Assembly (NCBI GenBank): GCA_900314875.1
Contig: OMWX01000002.1
Span: 310,001 to 374,000 of the forward strand
From: an uncultured Actinomycetes bacterium
Lineage (GTDB): Bacteria > Actinomycetota > Actinomycetes > Actinomycetales > Bifidobacteriaceae
Direction: 5' to 3'
DNA: 64,000 bases
The position numbers were made by a program, and so were the translations under genes. Positions 20,161 through 28,979 of this stretch are shown here, in pieces. Below the pieces are notes generated by a model, which was not told the DNA's origin, did not search any database, and saw nothing but the letters and a program-made list of their open reading frames with translations. The stretch's first letter is position 1, and every line of letters starts with the position of its first letter.

Positions 20161-20174
20161 AACGGTTAACCGTT
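20161..20174. promoter_or_regulatory. 14-bp perfect palindrome between rpoD and parE
   Basis: AACGGTTAACCGTT is fully self-complementary and lies 15 nt after the rpoD stop, about 86 nt before parE. It could be an operator for parE or part of an end-of-transcript structure; no T-run follows. Confidence 0.4.
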
Positions 20175-20259
20175 AAAACCGAAAATGTTTACGCGTTTTG
20201 AAAATCCTGTGCATCAGCGCGAGTTTTAAACGCATAACAGAACAGCGAGCATAAAACTG

Positions 20260-22419
20260 ATGACATCAAAAACAGAAGCCTTTGAAGAATACGGCGCACA
20301 AAATCTTACGGTTCTCGAAGGCTTGGATGCCGTGCGCAAACGTCCCGGAATGTATATAGGAACTACGGACAGTCAGGGACTTATGCACTGTCTGTGGGAA
20401 ATAATCGACAATTCTGTCGATGAGGCTCTTGCGGGCAAATGTGACAGAATATGCGTAACGCTGCACGCTGACGGCTCTATAACGGTTGAAGATAACGGGC
20501 GGGGAATTCCCGTGGATATCGAGCCGAAAACAGGTTTAACCGGCGTGGAAGTGGTTTTGACGAAACTTCATGCCGGAGCAAAATTCGGCAGTGCTTCCTA
20601 CAATGCTGCCGGAGGTTTGCACGGCGTCGGTTCTTCTGTTGTCAATGCGTTAAGCTCTCGTTTGGATGTTGAAGTCGATCGCGGCGGCAAAACATATCGC
20701 ATGGAGTTTAAACAGGGACATCCCGGCGTATATGACGACAAAGGAAAAGAACCTTCTGCGCATTCGGAATTTAAGAAAACCCGAAAAAATAAGCCGACTG
20801 AGCTCCGAATAGTCAATACATATTCAGACAATCACACGGGGACGCGCATCAGATACTGGGCAGATCCCGAGATTTTCAACAGCACCGCGAAATTTAATTA
20901 TGAACAGCTCATTGATCGCGCGCGCCAGACTTCATTTCTTGTTCCCGGTCTTCGAATAATCGTAATTGATGAGAATATCGACGAAAATACTGCACAAGAA
21001 GGCATTTCTGACGAAATCGCTGCAAACAGTCATCCGCGCGAACAGCAGTTCTTCCATGAAGGCGGAGTAGTTGATTTTGTTGACTTTTTATCTCGCGGAG
21101 AACCGATAAGCGACATATGGCGCATAAAAGGACAATCTTCATACAATGAAGAAGTTCAATCAGTCGACGAAAACGGAAATCTTCATGCGCAGAATGTTGA
21201 GCGCACTTGCGATGTCAATATCGCTTTGCGGTGGGTCAACGATTATGAAACAGTTATTCGCAGTTATGTGAACGTTGTTCAGACTCCCGGCGGCGGAATG
21301 CATGTAGACGGATTTTTGAACTCAATCACCAAGCAGATTCGCAAAGCGGTTGAAGCGAATGCCAGGAAATTAAAAGTAAGTCTTAAAGATTCAAGCATGA
21401 GAATAGAACGCGACGATGTTCTTGCCGGTCTTGTCGCGGTTATTGCCGTGCGCATTGCCGAACCTCAGTTTCAGGGACAGACAAAAGATGTTTTGGGAAC
21501 TGCGCAGGTTAAACCCGTCGTGTCGTCTATGACAGACAGACAGTTCAAAGAACTTATTACCGGTTCGAAGCGAGGATTTAAAGAACAGTCGGGTAAAGTT
21601 CTCGAAAAAATTGTCGGCGAAATGCAGGCGAGAGTTCAGGCGCGAAAAACCAAGGAAGTCACCAGACGCAAGAATGCGCTTGAATCAGCTTCAATGCCTT
21701 CGAAACTTTCGGATTGCCAGCCCGGAAACGATGATATCGCCGAACTTTTTATCGTTGAGGGAGATTCGGCTTTGGGAACGGCTAAAGCTGCCAGAAATTC
21801 GATGTTCCAAGCTCTTTTGCCGATAAGAGGAAAAATTCTCAATGTTCAGAAAGCCTCTGTGTCTCAGATTCTTGCAAATAAAGAATGTTCTGCAATTATT
21901 CAGGTTGTAGGCGCAGGTTCAGGCGCAAGTTTTGATATCAGTCAGGCAAGATACAATAAAATCGTTATGATGACCGATGCCGATGTCGACGGCGCTCATA
22001 TTCGAATTTTGCTTCTCACGCTGTTTTACAGGTATATGAGACCTTTGATCGAACAGGGGCGCGTATATGCCGCTGTTCCTCCTCTTCATCGCATTGCGCT
22101 CGCTGGGAAACGCAAAGGCGAATATATTTACACGTATTCCGATGACGAACTGTCAGTCAGACTTGACGAGCTGAACAATAGCAATATCGCTTTCAGCGAG
22201 GATGTTCAGCGTTACAAGGGTCTGGGAGAGATGGATGCTGACCAGCTTGCCGACACTACTATGGATCCCCGTTCGAGAATGCTCAGGCGCATACGCATGG
22301 AAGATGCGCAACAGGCTTCGAAAATTTTTGAGCTGCTTATGGGAGACGAAGTTCCGCCGCGAAAAAAGTTTATTATCGAAAATGCGGACGATTTCGACAG
22401 AACAAAAATCGATACGTGA
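20260..22419 (+). CDS. parE: DNA topoisomerase IV-like subunit B (GyrB/ParE family)
   Basis: ATPase subunit of a type IIA topoisomerase. N-terminal GHKL ATPase: VLEGLDAVRKRPGMYIG, WEIIDNSVDEALAG and GLHGVGSSVVNALS. The TOPRIM core follows (LFIVEGDSALGTA, MTDADVDGAHIRILLLT), ending with QRYKGLGEMDADQL. Length of 719 residues and the neighbouring sigma factor, with the matching A subunit ~10 kb away at 32,478-35,174, match the second topoisomerase set of actinobacteria (the ParE/ParC-like pair near hrdB in Streptomyces) rather than the dnaA-linked gyrase. A medium insert (~nt 20,950-21,030) is acidic. The ATG lacks a strong ribosome site. Confidence 0.93.
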   Translation: MTSKTEAFEEYGAQNLTVLEGLDAVRKRPGMYIGTTDSQGLMHCLWEIIDNSVDEALAGKCDRICVTLHADGSITVEDNGRGIPVDIEPKTGLTGVEVVLTKLHAGAKFGSASYNAAGGLHGVGSSVVNALSSRLDVEVDRGGKTYRMEFKQGHPGVYDDKGKEPSAHSEFKKTRKNKPTELRIVNTYSDNHTGTRIRYWADPEIFNSTAKFNYEQLIDRARQTSFLVPGLRIIVIDENIDENTAQEGISDEIAANSHPREQQFFHEGGVVDFVDFLSRGEPISDIWRIKGQSSYNEEVQSVDENGNLHAQNVERTCDVNIALRWVNDYETVIRSYVNVVQTPGGGMHVDGFLNSITKQIRKAVEANARKLKVSLKDSSMRIERDDVLAGLVAVIAVRIAEPQFQGQTKDVLGTAQVKPVVSSMTDRQFKELITGSKRGFKEQSGKVLEKIVGEMQARVQARKTKEVTRRKNALESASMPSKLSDCQPGNDDIAELFIVEGDSALGTAKAARNSMFQALLPIRGKILNVQKASVSQILANKECSAIIQVVGAGSGASFDISQARYNKIVMMTDADVDGAHIRILLLTLFYRYMRPLIEQGRVYAAVPPLHRIALAGKRKGEYIYTYSDDELSVRLDELNNSNIAFSEDVQRYKGLGEMDADQLADTTMDPRSRMLRRIRMEDAQQASKIFELLMGDEVPPRKKFIIENADDFDRTKIDT

Positions 22420-22447
22420 TGAAAAATGCAGTTTGCAAGCTTCAGCT

Positions 22448-23476
22448 TTACATGGTTTCCAAACGTTTTCTTGCGGTTTCGATGTCGTAATCGGCTGCGG
22501 GCCATGTCAGATTCATTCCGCGAAGCGTAATGCGCAGGAGTTCGGAAACGACTGCCCTGGAATACCATCGGTTGTCAGCCGGAACCAGATACCATGGAGC
22601 ATAGTCGGTGCTTGTTTTTTCAAAAACTTCCTGCCATGCAAGCATGTAATCGTCCCATTTTTCTCTGGCTTCCAAATCGGAAGCAGGATCGAATTTCCAA
22701 TATTTTGTAGGATCTTCCAGCCGCTGCAGGAAATGCTGTTTTTGTTTTTCTTTGCTCGATACAAGAAATATTTTGATTATTGAGCATCCCGAATCAGTCA
22801 GCTGCTGTTCGAAATCGTTTATTTCTTTGTATCTTTCCCGCCAGATATTTTCCGGAATTGTTTTGTAAACGTTGGGCATTACAACATCTTCGTAATGAGA
22901 GCGGTCGAAAATAGAAATCCATCCGTTTTTGGGAAGTTCTTTCTTTATTCTCCACAAAAAATCGTGTTTCAATTCTTCTTCTGAGGGAGCGCCGAACCCG
23001 TGATAGTGCATTCCCATCGGGTCTCCCTGAGAAAACACATGTTTTACTATTCCGCCTTTGCCCGAGGCGTCCATACCCTGAAGAATAAGCAAAAGTCTGC
23101 GTTTTGCGCCTTTTGTTCCGTTTGCGAAAAGCAGCTGCTGATATCGGGCGATTGACGTGGAACTCAAAAGTATAAACTGCTGTCCTTCTTCGCGCGTTCC
23201 GCTAAATCCTGTGCGTTCTGCAGCGTTAATATCATTAATATTCGTCTGTCCGGGAATAAAGCGCAAAGCTGAAGCGGGAGAATCTGACCATATTCGGCTT
23301 AAGTTTTCAGAAGATTTTTCTGCCAAATAAAATTTTTTGGCCATTGAAATATGATCGCGACCGTTGTCTTTAGTTATCTTGTCAGAATCTTTCACGACAG
23401 AGTGTAATGTTTTTACAACCGATTTTTTAAGTTCTTTTTCTGTTTTCTTAGCTTTTTTTGATTTCTTGTCGCTCAT
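22448..23476 (-). CDS. ppk2: Polyphosphate kinase 2 family protein
   Basis: PPK2-type phosphotransferase moving phosphate between polyphosphate and nucleoside diphosphates or monophosphates. Walker A is LQGMDASGKGGIVKHVF (residues ~132-148), Walker B is ISIFDRSHYEDVV, and the lid contains PTKYWKFDPASDLEAR. The C-terminal WYLVPADNRWYSRAVVSELL completes the family signature. A 40-residue Lys-rich N-terminus (SDKKSKKAKKTEKELKK) precedes the domain. Nucleotide class (AMP, ADP or GDP) cannot be assigned by eye. The gene is convergent with parE, the stops only 28 nt apart, and has no visible terminator of its own there. Confidence 0.92.
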   Translation of the reverse strand: MSDKKSKKAKKTEKELKKSVVKTLHSVVKDSDKITKDNGRDHISMAKKFYLAEKSSENLSRIWSDSPASALRFIPGQTNINDINAAERTGFSGTREEGQQFILLSSTSIARYQQLLFANGTKGAKRRLLLILQGMDASGKGGIVKHVFSQGDPMGMHYHGFGAPSEEELKHDFLWRIKKELPKNGWISIFDRSHYEDVVMPNVYKTIPENIWRERYKEINDFEQQLTDSGCSIIKIFLVSSKEKQKQHFLQRLEDPTKYWKFDPASDLEAREKWDDYMLAWQEVFEKTSTDYAPWYLVPADNRWYSRAVVSELLRITLRGMNLTWPAADYDIETARKRLETM

Positions 23477-23625
23477 AAATTTTTCCCTGCCTGCTCACTT
23501 TTTTCTGATCTCTTCCGTATCCTTGCGCGTATTCTCTTAAATTTTATCGATTTTGCGCTAACTTTTCTGCTTTGATTGATTATTATGCGCTTATTTTGTT
23601 TATTTTACGCCGGCATTAAAAATTA

Positions 23626-23667
23626 ACGCCGGTCTTTTGCGCAAGTTATGCGTTTTTTGACCGGCGT
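23626..23667 (-). terminator. Terminator-like hairpin downstream of the DUF805 gene
   Basis: ACGCCGGTC (23626-23634) and GACCGGCGT (23659-23667) form nine perfect pairs. On the minus strand the stem is followed by TTAATTTTTAA. A partial third copy of the arm (ACGCCGG at ~23607-23613) lies just beyond. Confidence 0.6.
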
Positions 23668-23686
23668 AAAAAAATTATTGCAAGAC

Positions 23687-24235
23687 TTACTTGTCAAATC
23701 TTACGCCCTCAGGACGGCTTTTGCGGCAGTAAAGCCACAATCCGAGAATGCCCGAAAACAGGAGAATTCCGATGCCTGCCCACATAACTGTGCCGTTTGC
23801 GGCAGCTTTAAATACTTCGCCGAACTTGTCGGTGTCTGACGGAATCTCTTTATATCCCATATTGTCGGAAGCAATTGCCATGCCGATTGCAGCAGTGAAA
23901 AATCCCGCAAAGGCGACAAAAGGAGGCACAAGAATCCAAGCCGCATTCAGATTCGAATCGTGAAGACGCCGGAAGTTAAGCGCAAGATCCGGAATAAAGG
24001 TGACAAGGGTCCATATCGAATAAAGAGGTTTGATTTGTTCCGCATGGAGTACAGAAATATCAATCAAAAACAGCGCGATCGGAGCTAAAAAGCGCAGCCA
24101 AAACCATGCTTTCCAATATTCCGAACGGCTTGCGCGTCCGCTGAAAGTCGCATATTTCTTAAAAAAGCGAGTTATTGCTTCTCCTGAGCTGGCTGCGGGG
24201 TACGGCTTGCTTATATCCGGTTTGTTTTCTTCCAT
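23687..24235 (-). CDS. DUF805 family membrane protein
   Basis: A 182-residue integral membrane protein of the DUF805 (YhaH-like) family, function unknown. The family opening is clear: FFKKYATFSGRASRSEYWKA followed by two helices, then the short cytoplasmic motif LALNFRRLHDSNLNAAW, and two further helices near residues 105-125 and 150-172. ATG at 24235 is chosen because AGGAAGAG lies directly upstream; the frame continues 21 codons further without a ribosome site. It is divergent from the FtsX-like permease gene with 263 nt between, in which I see no further gene. Confidence 0.87.
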   Translation of the reverse strand: MEENKPDISKPYPAASSGEAITRFFKKYATFSGRASRSEYWKAWFWLRFLAPIALFLIDISVLHAEQIKPLYSIWTLVTFIPDLALNFRRLHDSNLNAAWILVPPFVAFAGFFTAAIGMAIASDNMGYKEIPSDTDKFGEVFKAAANGTVMWAGIGILLFSGILGLWLYCRKSRPEGVRFDK

Positions 24236-24498
24236 GATCTCTTCCTTTCTCTTTTTGCCAACGCTGACGAGCGAAGGCGCTATCCCTGATAATATCAAAG
24301 AAATAGCCGTGTCGGCGGCATTTATATCGTATTTTTGTGAAGGAAATTCTCAGATTTTGCCTCATCTTTTAAATCTCGCATCTGCTTCCGGCTGTCGGCA
24401 TGCAAAACGCTTTTAACGCGACAGTTTAAACAATCGGGTAAAATGAACCTTGTACTTTAACGTATCTCGCACTTATTGCGAAAGATCGGGATGACTTT

Positions 24499-25815
24499 AT
24501 GTTTGTTTTGAAAAATGCTTTTAAAGCTGTAATCGGGCATAAAAAGCGCGCAATTGCAATGTTTTTTGTCGCGTTTTTTGCAGCTTTCGCGTCCGTGTCC
24601 GCCGCGTGTGTTTCGGGCGGACATGACAAGTATGCCGACAAAATTGACAATACTTTGACGACGGAAGCTTTTTTGCGCCGCACAGAAAAGAAAAAAGCCG
24701 AATATACCGGTTCAAATTCAGAATGGACAAAAACTTATCTCACTGATGCAGTTATTAATCCTTTGCTGTCGACGGCTGATTCTTTTTCTTTTGCAGAATC
24801 CGTTCCTGTTCGAAGCGATGAAAATTCTAAATCTGTCGCTGAAGCAATTTTGTCAGATGATACTGCGGATAAAACGGGAGGCGAACTGACTTTCAAATCA
24901 TTCAAAAGTCCGTATGCGCAATTTTGCAATTCATACGGAAAATTTGAAATCATCGAAGGCAAGGATTTGAGTTTTGCTTCTATGGGAACGGCTCCCGTGC
25001 TTGTTTCCGAAGCGTTTGCTGCGAAAAATAATTTGAAAGTCGACTCGTCTTTTACTGTCGGAGACGGTCAGATCGAGTCAAAAAAACATGAACTGACGGT
25101 AGGCGGAATATACCGCTATACTGAAGAAGCCGACAAATCGGCCATTGTCGATACGGGGTACAGAAAAGACAATCGCGAAAACGTTATTTATGCCGAATAT
25201 TACACTTTCTACAGCGGCTGGAGCGATGACGAAACAACAGGCTGGGATAAAGCCGATATAGATTTGAATATTGTTTTTACGGGAGTCGCAAAATATGAGA
25301 ATATGCTTGATTCTGCCAAAAAGGACGGTATTGTTCCCGACGGATACGAATTCTATTCTCCTTCTCTTGAAAAGATTAAAGACGAAAGAAATCGTTTCAA
25401 CAAATTTGCCGGTATCGCAAAATTTGCTTCAATTGCGATATTTGTTGTTTCATTCGCATCTTTTGCATATATGACTGTCACATTCTCGACAAAGTTGAGA
25501 AAAAAAGAAATTGCGAATAATTTTATCGTCGGATATTCCTCTTTGCGTTTAAGCGGACAGTTTATGATTGAATCTCTTATGTTTACCGTTCCTTCGGCTG
25601 TTTTGGGAGTAGCCGCTGCGGGGCTTGTCTCAAAATGCTATGCCGGATTTGCCGGAAATGTCGAAGACGTTTCCACTGCGATAACTGCCGATATTATTCG
25701 AAGCGCTGCATTGCGCGGAACTTTCGCATGTTTTGTCTTGGCGGTTTTTGCGGCTTTCAGCATTAAATTCTTTGACAAGTCAAGTTTGTTCGAAACACGT
25801 TCGGAGGAAAGATAA
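24499..25815 (+). CDS. FtsX/MacB-like ABC transporter permease
   Basis: A 438-residue membrane protein with MacB/FtsX topology. One N-terminal helix (residues ~15-37, IAMFFVAFFAAFASVSAACVSGG-like) is followed by a ~260-residue extracytoplasmic domain, then three C-terminal helices (about 300-325, 350-378, 400-425) with a conserved-looking cytoplasmic loop STKLRKKEIANNFIVGYSS. Such permeases act as mechanotransmission proteins rather than pores. Its stop overlaps the start of the next gene (TAATG at 25813-25817), so the two are translationally coupled. The partner ATPase is degenerate, so its energy source is unclear. Ligand unknown. Confidence 0.8.
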   Translation: MFVLKNAFKAVIGHKKRAIAMFFVAFFAAFASVSAACVSGGHDKYADKIDNTLTTEAFLRRTEKKKAEYTGSNSEWTKTYLTDAVINPLLSTADSFSFAESVPVRSDENSKSVAEAILSDDTADKTGGELTFKSFKSPYAQFCNSYGKFEIIEGKDLSFASMGTAPVLVSEAFAAKNNLKVDSSFTVGDGQIESKKHELTVGGIYRYTEEADKSAIVDTGYRKDNRENVIYAEYYTFYSGWSDDETTGWDKADIDLNIVFTGVAKYENMLDSAKKDGIVPDGYEFYSPSLEKIKDERNRFNKFAGIAKFASIAIFVVSFASFAYMTVTFSTKLRKKEIANNFIVGYSSLRLSGQFMIESLMFTVPSAVLGVAAAGLVSKCYAGFAGNVEDVSTAITADIIRSAALRGTFACFVLAVFAAFSIKFFDKSSLFETRSEER

Positions 25816-26954
25816 TGTCAGATTTCGGCAAAGAGAATTTCGGCAAAGAGAAAAAAGAAGTGAGCGGCGAACAAAATTTTTTCGAAGAAAACCGGGCTTA
25901 TGACATGCCGATAACCGTCGTATATGATGATGAATCAGAACCCGCTGTTTCGCTCGGCGGCAGCAAAGACGGCGACACTTGTGATTTTGGAGCTGAAAGT
26001 TCATATGAGTCATATGATTCGTATGAGGGTTTTGAAGAAAATTCAGCCGGTGAAGAGAAATCGTATTTTGATTCTGAATCTGAAGACGAGGCTCCGCGCG
26101 GAGAAGCGATTTCGGATTTTCTTCCCGAATTTGACGATGAAAGTGAGGAAGCCGAAGAACTTTCAGACTCCGAAAATTTTGAGAATGCTGAAGAATATGA
26201 ACAGACGGAAACCGGACAACTGTATGCCGGGAGCGGAATCAACGCGAAAATAAACGAAACGGTCGGTTCTTCCGATAATTGGATGAAAGTTTCGTCGGAT
26301 TTGAGTTTTGAACATGTTACGTTTATTGACGGGAAAACTGAAAAACGAATCCTGAACGACGTTTCGTTCTCGTTTGAAACAGGACGTTTAGGGCTTATAA
26401 ACATTGTTTCGGGAGATGACGAACAGCGCAGAATCCTTATGGGAATCATCGCGGGATTCGCTTTTCCTCAAAGCGGGCAGGCTCTTATAAAAAGCACTCC
26501 GATATTTGAACTGGACAGTCTGGAATTAAGAGGACACAGACTGGGACTTATTACGCAAAAATATTCGCTTCGCGAAGATTTTAATTCAATTGAAAACATT
26601 GTTTACGCGATGGAAGCATCCGGACGAAGTTCGCTTAAAGCGCGAGATGAAATTGCGCGAGAACTGCTGGAAACAGTCGGATTTAATCCGGATAAAACAG
26701 ATAATGCGGTTTCGGAGCTTGAAGAAACAGACAAGAGACTGGTTTCTCTGGCTCGCGCAATGTCTTGCAGTCCTACTGTCATTGTTGCGGACGGTCTGAC
26801 TTCAGGACTGCCAGAAGGCGGCAAAGAGATTGTTTTGAACGCGCTCAGAAATGCTTTGGCTCGCAGGAAACGCGAGCTGTGCATTGTTCTTGTGTCTTCA
26901 GGAGAAGAAAATCTGGCAGCAGCATGCGACGATGTTTTTGAGATTGATTTCTAA
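25815..26954 (+). CDS. ABC-type ATPase homologue with degenerate catalytic motifs and acidic N-terminus
   Basis: A 379-residue protein. Residues ~1-155 are disordered and strongly acidic (many Glu, Asp, Ser, Tyr, e.g. SSYESYDSYEGFEEN). From about residue 158 an ABC nucleotide-binding fold is recognisable (LSFEHVTFIDG, RILNDVSFSFETG, the Q-loop GLITQKYSL, the SLARAMSCSPTVIVADG region). Key residues are missing. Walker A GPSGSGKST is replaced by SGDDEQRRI, the LSGGQ signature by LEETDKR, the Walker B glutamate by Gly (VADGLTSGLP), and the H-loop His by Ser (VLVSSGEEN). It overlaps the upstream permease stop by one base. I infer a non-hydrolysing scaffold or regulator of the permease. No frameshift is seen. 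Confidence 0.78.
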   Translation: MSDFGKENFGKEKKEVSGEQNFFEENRAYDMPITVVYDDESEPAVSLGGSKDGDTCDFGAESSYESYDSYEGFEENSAGEEKSYFDSESEDEAPRGEAISDFLPEFDDESEEAEELSDSENFENAEEYEQTETGQLYAGSGINAKINETVGSSDNWMKVSSDLSFEHVTFIDGKTEKRILNDVSFSFETGRLGLINIVSGDDEQRRILMGIIAGFAFPQSGQALIKSTPIFELDSLELRGHRLGLITQKYSLREDFNSIENIVYAMEASGRSSLKARDEIARELLETVGFNPDKTDNAVSELEETDKRLVSLARAMSCSPTVIVADGLTSGLPEGGKEIVLNALRNALARRKRELCIVLVSSGEENLAAACDDVFEIDF

Positions 26955-27052
26955 ATCTTGCAAATTTTTAGGCTTCCTGTTTTTAAACATCGTTTTGCGG
27001 AAAATTATGCTCGTTTGAAGTTATATCTTTTTTAAAATGGCAGATTTTTGAG

Positions 27053-27090
27053 GAAGAGTCCGACATTTTTTGCGGGACTCTTCGTTTTTG
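27053..27090 (+). terminator. Terminator after the permease/ABC pair
   Basis: GAAGAGTCC (27053-27061) pairs with GGACTCTTC (27075-27083), nine perfect pairs, followed by GTTTTTGCTTTTT. It ends the 24,499-26,954 operon. Confidence 0.85.
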
Positions 27091-27145
27091 CTTTTTCTGC
27101 TTGCGGTTTTTATGCTGTTTTCGGCTTGTTTCCCTGTTATGCGCT

Positions 27146-27226
<81 letters not shown>

Positions 27227-27277
27227 ATATTTTCGTTTTTGATTCGCATTTTGACTTTTTTGCTTTTCATCGTATTA

Positions 27278-27307
27278 TTGTTTTATCGAAAACATGTTCG
27301 ATATATT
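27278..27307 (+). promoter_or_regulatory. LexA-type (SOS) box and promoter of the Y-family polymerase gene
   Basis: CGAAAACATGTTCG at 27287-27300 fits CGAAC-N4-GTTCG with one mismatch at the same position as the recA box. It lies between a -35-like TTGTTT (27278-27283) and -10 TATATT (27302-27307, 18-nt spacer). Damage-inducible expression is inferred. Confidence 0.72.
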
Positions 27308-27413
27308 GAGATGTGTCGGAATGTTTTAAAATATGTTCGAAATATGTTGAGGACTGCCAGAAGAATTTGCGTTCGCATATTATGCGCAAAAACAGGGAAG
27401 GAGGCATGTGCGC

Positions 27414-28979
27414 ATGGAGTCGAGTTGCGAAGAAGCGCATTCGAAAAGGACAAACGGACGTATTTACGCAGCTATCGATTTAAAGTCATTTTTTGCTTCT
27501 GTAGAATGCCGCGAACGCGGGCTTAATCCTCTTACGACCAATCTTACGGTTGCAGATAAGTCGAGAACAAATAAAACGATATGTCTGGCAGTTTCGCCTT
27601 CGCTTAAATCATACGGAATCCCCGGCAGACCCAGACTTTTTGAACTGGAAAGAAAAGTTGAAGAAATTAATGCGATAAGGCGGCTTGCTTTGCCAAACCG
27701 TTCTTTTTCGGGCAAATCCTGGGATAACGAAACTGTTAAAAACAGACCTGACGTACAGCTTGATTATATTGTCGCAAAACCCGGAATGTCTCGTTATGCA
27801 GATTACAGCACAAGAATATATCGCATTTATTTAAAATATGTTTCTGCCGACGACATTCATGTTTATTCTATTGACGAAGTGTTTATCGATTTGACTAAAT
27901 ACTTGAAATTATACGATCTGTCAGCGTATGAACTGACTGTGAAAATGATTTCTGAAGTTCTTTCGACAACGGGAATTACTGCGACTGCCGGAATCGGAAC
28001 TAATTTGTATTTGGCGAAAGTCGCAATGGATATTGTCGCAAAGAAAATGCCGGCAAACAGGGACGGCGTAAGAATCGCGCAATTGGATGAAATGTCGTAC
28101 AGAAAAGAATTGTGGGAGCATACGCCCTTAAGCGATTTTTGGCGAGTAGGAAAAGGGTATTGCCGAAAACTTGAGCGCGCCGGACTTATGACTATGGGAG
28201 ATGTAGCGCGATGTTCGATCGGCAAAAGCAGCAGTTATCACAACGAAGACCTGCTGTATTCAATGTTCGGAGTGAATGCGGAACTGCTTATCGATCATGC
28301 GTGGGGATGGGAACCTTGCACTATAAGCGATATAAAAGCATATAAACCCGCAGTCAAAACTCTGGGAGCCGGACAGGTTTTGCGCGAGCCGTACAGCTTT
28401 GAAAAAGCGCGTTTGATAGTAAAAGAAATGGCTGACGGTCTGGCTTTGGATCTTTTGTCGAAAAATCTTGAAACCGACAGCGTGGTTTTGAATATATCTT
28501 ACGACGTTAAATGTTTAAAACAGGAAAACATGCGCAAATATTACGATTCGATCGGCGGAAAAATTTCTTCGGACAGATACGGAAGAGCAGTGCCCGAATC
28601 GGTTCGCGGCTCTGCTGATATCGGGGTTTTCACATCGTCATCGCGTCTTATTACAGAAGCGTTTTTAAAGATTTTTGACGAAAAAGCAGATCCGCGTCTG
28701 CTTATACGGAGAATAAATGTAACTGCAAAAAATGCTGTTCCCGCGCAATCCGGAAAAAAGAACGGCTGCGTTCAGCTTGATTTATTCTCCGAATGCGCAG
28801 AATACGGCGAAAAAAACGATAAAAGAGAGGAAAAACTAAAAAAAGAAAAAAATGTGCAGTTAGCTGTTTTAAACGTAAAAAGAAAATTCGGAAAAAATTC
28901 TGTAGTGAAAGGAATGAATCTGGAAGAGGGCGCCACAAGCATGATAAGAAACGGTCAGATAGGAGGACACAGTGCCTGA
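27414..28979 (+). CDS. Y-family translesion DNA polymerase (UmuC/YqjW-like)
   Basis: Error-prone polymerase that copies past damaged bases. Palm motifs are intact: YAAIDLKSFFASVECRERG near the start and VYSIDEVFIDL with the catalytic SIDE. The region TATAGIGTNLYLAKVAMDI and a helix-hairpin-helix-like KLERAGLMTMGDVAR follow. Near the C-terminus CVQLDLFSE contains a perfect beta-clamp binding pentapeptide (QLDLF), and the protein ends with the hallmark GMNLEEGAT...QIGGH. This long form is common in Firmicutes and found in some bifidobacteria. The ATG at 27414 has AAGGAGG 10 nt upstream; GTG at 27408 is the alternative. A LexA-type box lies ~110 nt upstream, and its stop overlaps the next small gene. 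Confidence 0.92.
   Translation: MESSCEEAHSKRTNGRIYAAIDLKSFFASVECRERGLNPLTTNLTVADKSRTNKTICLAVSPSLKSYGIPGRPRLFELERKVEEINAIRRLALPNRSFSGKSWDNETVKNRPDVQLDYIVAKPGMSRYADYSTRIYRIYLKYVSADDIHVYSIDEVFIDLTKYLKLYDLSAYELTVKMISEVLSTTGITATAGIGTNLYLAKVAMDIVAKKMPANRDGVRIAQLDEMSYRKELWEHTPLSDFWRVGKGYCRKLERAGLMTMGDVARCSIGKSSSYHNEDLLYSMFGVNAELLIDHAWGWEPCTISDIKAYKPAVKTLGAGQVLREPYSFEKARLIVKEMADGLALDLLSKNLETDSVVLNISYDVKCLKQENMRKYYDSIGGKISSDRYGRAVPESVRGSADIGVFTSSSRLITEAFLKIFDEKADPRLLIRRINVTAKNAVPAQSGKKNGCVQLDLFSECAEYGEKNDKREEKLKKEKNVQLAVLNVKRKFGKNSVVKGMNLEEGATSMIRNGQIGGHSA

Noticed and set aside
25790..25804. LexA-like CGAAACACGTTCG
   Set aside because: Half-site spacing is one base short and it lies inside the end of the permease gene.
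27338..27351. Second SOS-box candidate CGAAATATGTTGAG before the polymerase
   Set aside because: Half-site spacing is wrong and the right half-site is poor; the box at 27287 is clearly better.
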